64,000 nucleotides of DNA. Source: Trichobilharzia regenti. Its lineage: Eukaryota; Platyhelminthes; Trematoda; Strigeidida; Schistosomatidae. The stretch is from contig OX235265.1 in NCBI GenBank assembly GCA_944472135.2, positions 96,070,984 through 96,134,983 on the forward strand, in the 5' to 3' direction. Below the pieces are notes generated by a model that ran no database searches, had not been told where the DNA came from, and saw nothing but the letters and a program-made list of their open reading frames with translations. A program made the position numbers and the translations under genes. Positions 50,301 to 59,300 of the stretch are shown one piece after another (position 1 is the stretch's first letter; every line of letters begins with the position of its first letter).

Positions 50301-53300
50301 ATCTGCGGAAACAGATGGAACGGAACTGGAAGGTGCCAACTACCTACTGGAGAGACAGTAATCTTTTCCGGCCACCCAGAGGACAACCACGAGCACACTG
50401 AGGGATTGGCCATCATGATGTCACCAACAGCAACCAAAGCTCTCATGCAGTGGGAACCAATCTCCTCCAGGATAATGACAGCCAGGTTCAACTCAAAAGG
50501 AAGGAAAGTTGCAGTCATTCAATGCTATGCGCCTACAAACGTCTCAGAACAAGAGAAGAAGGAGGTGTCCTGCAGACAACTACAAGCAATAATGGACAAC
50601 GTCCCAAATGGCGATATCAAAATCCTGATGGGCGACATGAATGCGAAGCTGGGATGAGACAACACAGGAAGAGAACTCACCATGGGTCGTGAGGCCCTCG
50701 GCGAAATGAACGACAATGGTGAACTCTTCTCAGACTTCTGCGCCTTCAATGATTTGGTGATTGGTGGTAGTGTGTTCAAACACAAGGATATACACAAGAC
50801 GACATGGATTTCACCAGATGGAAACACCAAAAACCAAATAGACTTCATCTCAATTTCAAGAAATTGGAGACGAAGCCTACTTGACACAAGGTCAAGGAGA
50901 GGAGCAGATGTGGGTTCAGACCACCATCTAGTACAAGGGACTTTCAAGGTGAAACTAAAAGCCTCGAGGATAGCTGGGGACAGGCCACAATGCAAGTTCA
51001 ACACTCAGAAACTGAAGGATAAAACTACAAAAGACACTTTCACTGCAACTGTCAGAGCAAAGCAGGAAACACTACGTGACATCACTGAAAAATCATGCGT
51101 GGAAGAACATTGGAAGTCTCTGAAGGCGATTCTCAACGAAACGTGTTCAACGGTTCTAGGAAGAAAGAAGAGACAAGACAAGGAATGGCTCTCAACGGAC
51201 ACTTGGAAATTAATAGAAGAGAGGAGAATGGTGAAAGAGAAAATGATTCAATGCAAGGACGGACAGGAGAAGGAGACGCTGAGCTCAGCTTACTACACTA
51301 TATTAGTTAACCAAATCTCTATCCGGGAAGAGATCAACACAAGCGAAACCTATAAAAGACAGCCAAGGGAACCCAATTACCAAGGAAAAAAAACAGATTA
51401 AACAATGGGCGGATCACTTCAAAGGACTCTTGAACCGACCATCACCTGCAACCCGTCCAGAAATACCAACAACAGCGCGCACACAACTGCAAGTTGACAC
51501 CAATCCTCCAACGAAAGCTGAAGTCTTGAACGCAATCAAGTTCTTGAAAGCTGGAAAAGCAGCCGGACCAGATGGAATACCCCCTGAAGCACTGAAAGCA
51601 GACCCAGAGACGACAGCAGACATGCTGACTCCATTATTGCAAAAGGTCTGGAAGGAGGGAAAGGTGCCTACTGACTGGAGGAAAGGTTACCTCGTGAAAC
51701 TACCAAAGAAGGGCGACTTAGGCCTCACTCTGCAAGAACTGGCGAGGAATCATGCTCCTGTCGACGCCAAGTAAAATCCTGAGTCGCATCATCCTGGAGA
51801 GATTAAAGGACGCACTGGAGACAGAACTCCGACCAGAACAAGCTGGATTCAGGAAAGGCAAATCATGTACTGACCAAATTGCAACTCTACGCATCATCAT
51901 CACAGAACAAAGCATGGAATGGCAATCAAACCTCTACCTCAACTTTATAGACTTTGAGAAGGCCTTCGACAGCGTTGACCGTGAAGTAATTTGGAAATTA
52001 CTCGAGTACTATGGCGTACCCCAAATATTCATCAACCTTATTCAACAGCTGTACGACAACGGCACCTGCCAAGTGATCCACAACGGAAGACTCAGCGAGG
52101 CGTTTGGAGTAAACACAGGAGTCAGACAAGGGTGCTTACTATCACCAATGATATTCCTAATTGTGGTGGACTGACGGGATTATGCGTCAGACAGTGGGAA
52201 ACGAGAAGACAGGAATATCCTGGACCGACGTGAAGAACCTAGAAGACCTGGATTTCGCGCGTGGATGATTTATGTTTGATGTCACACAAAATCGAAGACT
52301 TACAAGCGAAAACCGACAAACTGGTCGAAGAAGCAGCAAAGACAGGACTCCAGGTAAACATAGACAAGACGGAGGTTATGAAAATAACCAACCAACAACA
52401 ACAACAACAGCAACAACATCCAACGTCAATCACCATCAACGGGAGGGATTTGAAAGAGGTTACTTCATTCACTTATCTAGGGAGCATTGTCTCAACTACA
52501 GGAGGAGCGGACGAGGATGTCAAATCGAGCGAGAATCGGGAAGGCGAGAAACACATTCATCAGCCTGAAATCAATCTGGAAATCTTCGTCACTCAGCATC
52601 ACCAACAAAATTCGGATTTTCAATACAAACGTAAAGTCAGAGTTCTTCTATACGGATCAGAAACTTGGCGGGTGGGTCACAAAGAATATTTCCAAAAGGT
52701 TGCAGACCTTTATTAACAACTGTCTTCGCTCTATACTGAAGATCAGATGGCCGGAAAGAATCACCAACAAGGAATTATGGGAACAAACAAAGCAAGAACC
52801 AATCGCCCAACAAATATGCAGGAGAAAGTGGAGATGGATGGGACACTCGCTGAGGAGACCGCTGGGTGACATCGCGCGTCAAGCCCTCGAGTGGAACCCG
52901 AAAGGGAAGCGGCGTGTGGGACGTCCAAGGGTGACATGGAGGAGATCGTGTGAAGAGGAGTTGAAAGAATATGGACTAACATGGATGCAGATGAAAAGTA
53001 CATCAGAAGACAGAAGAAAATGGAGACGTGCAGTTGAATCCCTATGTTCCACTAGGAACCCAAGGAAGCAATAATAATTATAATAAAACTGAACATAAGA
53101 GAAGGTGACGTGATTGATTCTGTTCTGTTGGGTTTTTTATATCCACCGCATATGCCCATAAGAAAAAAAATGTTTAGAGATCAATAGATGAAATGTTCAG
53201 TTATGTTTAGTTATATTAATCATAAAGGTGTGAATGATCTTCATATCACGTGATTAAATCACATCATGGAGGAGAATGAAAATCCTTTGTTGAGCACGTC

Positions 53301-56300
53301 ATTAGGCATAGAAATGGTTGAATAATATTCTAGATTTGCAAACGAATGTTGGAAATTTAAATAAAGGTGCAATCAAGATACTAAAAGCTGGAAAAGCAGC
53401 AGGACCAGATGGAATTCCAGTAGAAGCATTGAAAATTGACCCAGAGACAACAACGGATTTGATGATGCCATTGCTGGAGAAGGTGTGGAAAGAGGGCAAA
53501 GTACCCGAGGATTGGAACAAAGAATACTTATTCAAACTACCAAAGAAAGGACACTTAAGTCAGAGCAAAGACTGGCGCGGAATTATGCTCCTGTCCATCC
53601 CAAGCAAAATACTAAGCCGCATCATCCTGGAGAGAATCAAACAAGCCTTGAATGACAAACTTCGACTGGAACAAGCTAGATTCAGGAGAAACAAGTCATG
53701 TAATAATCAAATCACCACACAACGGATCATCATTGAACAAAGCTTGAAATGGCAGTCACCTCTCTATCTCAACTTCATCGAGTTTGAAAAGGCTTTCGAC
53801 AGCGTCGATAGAGAGGTCATTTGGTAACTACTTCGCTACTACGAGGTGCCATCGACATCTCATTCAACAGTTGTACGACAATGCTCCATGCCAAGTAATC
53901 CACAACGGGAAGTTCACCGAATCCTTCGAAGAAGTGAAGACGGGAGTAAGACAAGCTGGCTGTCTACTATCGCCAATGTTTTTCCTGATTGCAGTAGATT
54001 GCATAATGCGACAGACAGTGGTGGGCAGCGAGGAAACAGGCATAAAATGGACCCACACAAAAAACTTGGAGGATCTGGACTTCACCAATGATATATGTCT
54101 GATTTCCCACAACCTGCAAGATATGCAAGTGAGAAGCAACAAGTTGGCAGAAGAAGCATCAAAGATAGGACTTCAGGTGAACATAGATAAATCAGAGGTG
54201 ATGAAGATTCCTGGCCAACATCAACAGCGAAAACAACAGACAACAATGAGCATAAATGGAAGGAACCTGAAAGAAACAACCTCCTTTAACTACACTACAG
54301 GCGGACAGAATTGACGAGGATATCAAAGCCAGAATCGGAAAAGCTTTTATTACTCTCAAGTCTGTGTGGGGATGAACAGCACTGAGCATTTTTCTTTGTT
54401 TGATTACAGCTTGATTCCACAATGTATTTTTGGTACAAGTGTGGAATTTTCAGCATATGATATCGGTAACCCAAATTTTGCAGGCCGACCATAGATATCA
54501 AGTGTGCGTCGGCAGAGGATCGAACCTCGGACCATGTGCATGGTCGGCGAGAGTCCTAATCACTGTGCCACCGACGCATGACGATGAAAATAAGATCCGG
54601 ATTTTCAACTCCAATGTGAAGTCAGTGCTACTCAATATACGGATGGATTAGAGACCTGTTGCATCATAAAGAGAGCATCTCAAACAAACTACAGACTTTC
54701 ATTAACAACTGTCTTCGCTCAGTACTAATTAAGATCAGATGGCTGGTCAGAAAAGATTAGCAATAGGGATCTCTGGGAGCGAACCAACCCAGTGGGAACT
54801 GATTGTGCAACAAATAAGCAGGAAGAGATGAAGATGGATTGACCATACTCTGAGGAAACCATCAAGTGACATCACATGCATGGTAATCACTCGAGTGGAA
54901 CTAGGCCGAAAGGGAAGCGACGAGTTGGTCGTCAGTGCAAGGGTGACTTGGAGATGAAAGCATGTGGGCAGGCTTGGAGCGGGGTGAAAAAGTTTGCGGA
55001 AACCTGTAATCAATGGAGACGCGCAGCTGAAGCCTCATGTTCCTCTAGGAATTAAAGGAGATAATAATAATAATGAATTAAACAGTTTAATAAAAAATTA
55101 AAGTCAAAAGAAAGGATCCTGTCAAGAGTATAAAGATATAAAGATAATAATAAGGGTAGGAAATTACATAGTCAAATCAAAGTATCATTAAAATAACGTC
55201 TAGCATACATATTTATTGTATTGCGTCGGTGGTTCGGTAGTAGTCGAACACTCGCCAACCACTCATGTGATTACAAGCTTCGATCCCCTGGCTGATGCAC
55301 GCCTAAACCTTGCTTAGCCGACAGTAACCCCCGGTGAAGAAAAGAGGGGTTGTGCGGTTGGACATGCGACGCTATCTACCCGATCCCATAAAATAGAATA
55401 ACATCACTGTTGCTGGAACCCTATGTTCCTTTTGGAACTGAAAGGAATTAAAGTGTTCATCATGTTAGGGAAAAAAATAATCACGACTTCCATCTAAAAT
55501 TGTATAAATTCGGTTTTTAATTGGTTAACAGAGATCGCTTCAATGATATGTAACAACTTGGAACTGTTTTGAACTTCAAAGGATTTGAAGGCATTGATTT
55601 CATGATGGCAGTCAAACCACTAAAGAACTTTCGCACCTTTCATACATAAGTTTCTTGGAATGTGTGCTTCGACATGTGGTCATAAATTCTTTTTTTCTTC
55701 TGTTCGTCTGATAAGTATAACCAGGATTTTCGTTATTATTATTATTATTATTACTATTTCTGGATTTAGTTAGAAACTGTTATCGGCTAGAAAACCATTA
55801 GAAAGCCAACAGAGAGTATTGGACAGCGATTTCATCAGCCTGGTTCGGGACTCTTTAGTAGCCCGCACCCACCACCAGGGTTCGAACACAAGACCTTCCG
55901 GTTAGAGGACATGATCTGATGGCCAGTCCATGAATTCCAACTTCTGCTAATTCACGATAGAGCGCGACCACTAGTGGGGTAGAGTAGGTCGGGTGTGAGG
56001 ACAAATATTCGCCACGGATGGCATTGGCAGATAACGGCCAGTAGGCTAGCAGGCATGGTGTGTCTCCGTTCTATAAACCGGGGAGGAGAAGGAAGAAGAG
56101 GCTAGAAAAAATCAACCCCTCCCTTGAAAATTGTACTTCACGACTTACCTTGCATTGTGGTTTGTGGTCCTATAGCCGGTTTGGTGGTAATACTCATGTA
56201 ACTCCGTAAAATCACTTCAGTCAGAATGTCCAATGCTTGACTTAATATCATATTGGTGTTTTAGCTATTTTGACCTTAATGTAAGATATTATAGATACTG

Positions 56301-59300
56301 TCACAAATTATGCATACTTCATATTGTCTAGTGTATTACTTAATAGCTTTGAAGTGTCAGGTAACGTTTTCTCAAACAATAGTTACTCACGATTACATAG
56401 ATACTCGTGAAATTGATAATAATAGTAATAAACTGAACTTGTATGTTGGTGAGCGATTAGTTACATTCATGTTCATTCACATTGACAACTAGACATTACC
56501 CTTGATTGACTGATTGATTGTGGTTAAATGATGACCATCAAGTTTATGAGTAGACGTTGGATCTTATAGTTGAGCTTTTAGAGATCACTAGATGCGTGAT
56601 TTGAAGAGACACCCTAGTTTGAATCTCGTTGTGACTGGCTGACTAACTGACTGACTGAGTTTTAACATAGAACTTTGCACAGAAGAGCAGCAGTTTGAGT
56701 TGCCAAACTCTGTTAAGCAGCACACAAAGATAAAGGAATGAGATAGAGATTTAAATGAGCTCTATAGTCAACAGTAATACCATAAGAGAGAAAATTGTAA
56801 AACGGACTTAATGAATCGCTAAAATTATGAAGAGTGAATGCATTTGCTCCTATGAGTACGGTTTTTAACCATTTTCATTCACCAACAGTCTCAAGTCATT
56901 GGTTCCTGGTACATTGTGGTGCCTATTACCAGGCAGTCTATAGCTGGCTGTGTGGATGACTCAAACCCGCTGTCAAAGAATTCATGGTCTGATTTCAGGT
57001 TTTGGTTTAACCACCTCTAAACTATTTTCTTTTCCTTCACGTTTCCAGTGGAACATAGAGCTTCAAGCTAGAGGCTTGAAGTTTCTGTAGTATTGTTCAA
57101 TTTACAGGATGGGGTTGCTAGCCTCATGACCAACCTTTGCTCTTTACCAGCATTATTTCTGGCTTAGCGAGGTGAAGGAGTGCATCGGTGCCTGGGGATC
57201 GAACCCCGGACCATTTGTATGGTCGGCGAGCGTCCTAATCGCTGTGCCACCGACGCACTATTAATCAATGTAATTCTATGTTCTTCGAGGAACTTGGTGG
57301 CTCAGCGTAAGCAACATGTCACCTGCGTTCGGTGGTAGGTATAATAGGGTGAGAAATATTGAGGTTAGGTGTCGGTCGAGTGGTAGGTAGGTAGGTGGAA
57401 GGGGAAATCAATCGACGAGGTTATGAAGTTACATTGATTGAGTTGATTATAACATGTGTTACACATGCGGAGTCGTCGCCTTCCTCGACGGTCAACGTTA
57501 GATAACAACATAGGATGAGGTAGGGAAATATCTAGTGGTAGTCAAACCGAAACATGGCTTCATCAGTCAATTGAATCCACAACAGTTAGTTTAAGTCAGC
57601 TAGTCACATAGGGAGGTGTCAACTTTATGATTGGGTTGCTATGGATGATGAGCATACTTTGTGTGGTACATGGCGGTAGTGTAGCAACTTGAACTAGTGC
57701 ACATCTATGCAGTGTTCTACGTTGAAACCAGTAAGTCAGTCAATCGATGTATTCGTATTCCAAAGTACCAGTAAAAATAAGCCTTTTCATTGGATTTCTC
57801 TCTTGAGAACTCTTAGGACTTGTATCTACAATAATTTTAGTGCCCTGTTATCTAGTAGTAGTGTGATAGTGTATAGAATTGATTGAATAATACGCCATGA
57901 TATATTCTTAAGTTAATCACTCACTTTTAAGTATGAGATTCTATTTCAGAAGTTGTTTTTTCTATCGAAGTCAATTTTGAAGGCTCTGAAAAAGTAACTA
58001 AGCGTATTGATGACATAATTCCACTTACTTGTAAATTTAATTATGGGTACTGGATGCTATATACTACTGATTGTTCAACCTTGAGTAGTTGGATATCACT
58101 CACATTGAGTATTAGTGCTTGCTAGCAAGGTAGCTCTAGCTAGATGGATAGATAGCCAGATCTGACTGACTGACTGATTTCAACATAGAACTTTGCAGTT
58201 CGATTCGCCACACTTCATCAATGTAACACACAAAGCAAGGGAAGAAAGTAGAAAAAAATCCATAATAGAGGCAGCACACAGAGATATGAAGCAGAAAGAA
58301 TAGTAATATTTATTGGGTATTATAAGTTCCAAGAAGTGGATGTATCTGCGCCAGTCATTGAGAACAATCACTTTGAGCCATATCACCAATTGGTGTTTAC
58401 TGTCCCGAGGACCCCAACCAGGAAGCCAGTCTACACCTTCCTACGTGTCCGGCTGGCTTAAACTAACTGTTGTGGATTCGATTGACTGATGAACCCATGT
58501 TTTGGTTTGACTACCACTAGCACTTCTCCCATCTGATTCCTTTTGTCGGCTAACACTGCTCCTTGAGTACGGCTAAGGCTAGGCATGCGTAACACATGTC
58601 CTAACCATCTCAATCGATGCAGCCGCTTCACAACCTCGTCTATTGACTTGACTTTCCCCTCCTTACCTAACATTCGACCAATACCTAACCTCAATATTGC
58701 TCAACCTGTTACGCCTACAACTGAACACGGGAGATAGAATACAGGCATCTATGATCAAACACAGCCAGCCATAAAGGAGGAGCACAACGGAGAGAACTAA
58801 TGAGCAGTACACAAGTCTTTCGGTCAACAGTCAGCTGGCCATCACGTTCACTAAGCCAAAGATGGCGTAAGTTGGCTGAGAAACACCGAACCAGCCTTCT
58901 GTATCCATAGTGACTGAGATTTCGTCAAAGATCAACGTGGTAGGAGGGTGGCTGATGCAATTCCACAAATAAGTGAAGTGGTTGTCAATGTTCTCTACCG
59001 CTTCACTCTCTGTTTCTACTCTAGGAATCAATGTGATCCAGTCATGTAACATCACATCATGTTACGTTTGACTGAGGGAGAGAATCTCATGCCGAACATT
59101 CGAAGATTTCTGCCTGTCGCGGTGTTTAGAAAGGCTATGCATCTTTGAGGACTATATCATCTGCATATTGTAAGTTAACGAGATTATTCCCAGATGGTAA
59201 GAAGTCAATCCTCAAGTTGATGAATTCAGTTAGTCACTTATTGGAATGAAACAAATCCTATCAGTTAACACTTTTCAGTCACCATGCTAGGCGGTGACTC

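Larger units (their letters stand above)
49970..53080 (+). mobile_element. Near full-length RTE (SR2-like) non-LTR retrotransposon
   Basis: A 5' untranslated part (49970-50130) is followed by an AP endonuclease, a linker, RT and a C-terminal domain, ending with CCCTATGTTCCACTAGGAAC and an AAT-rich tail near 53080. About 3.1 kb is the usual size of RTE elements. Coding is interrupted by one in-frame stop in the endonuclease and at least four frameshifts. It lies sense in the third mitoferrin intron. Confidence 0.88.

Noticed and set aside
50525..51202. Minus-strand ORFs opposite the RTE endonuclease
   Set aside because: Antisense shadows of a recognised coding region.
54504..57262. Genuine tRNA genes at the tRNA-like heads
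   Set aside because: They have box A and B but sit in dispersed SINE bodies, and the acceptor and anticodon arms do not fold cleanly by eye.
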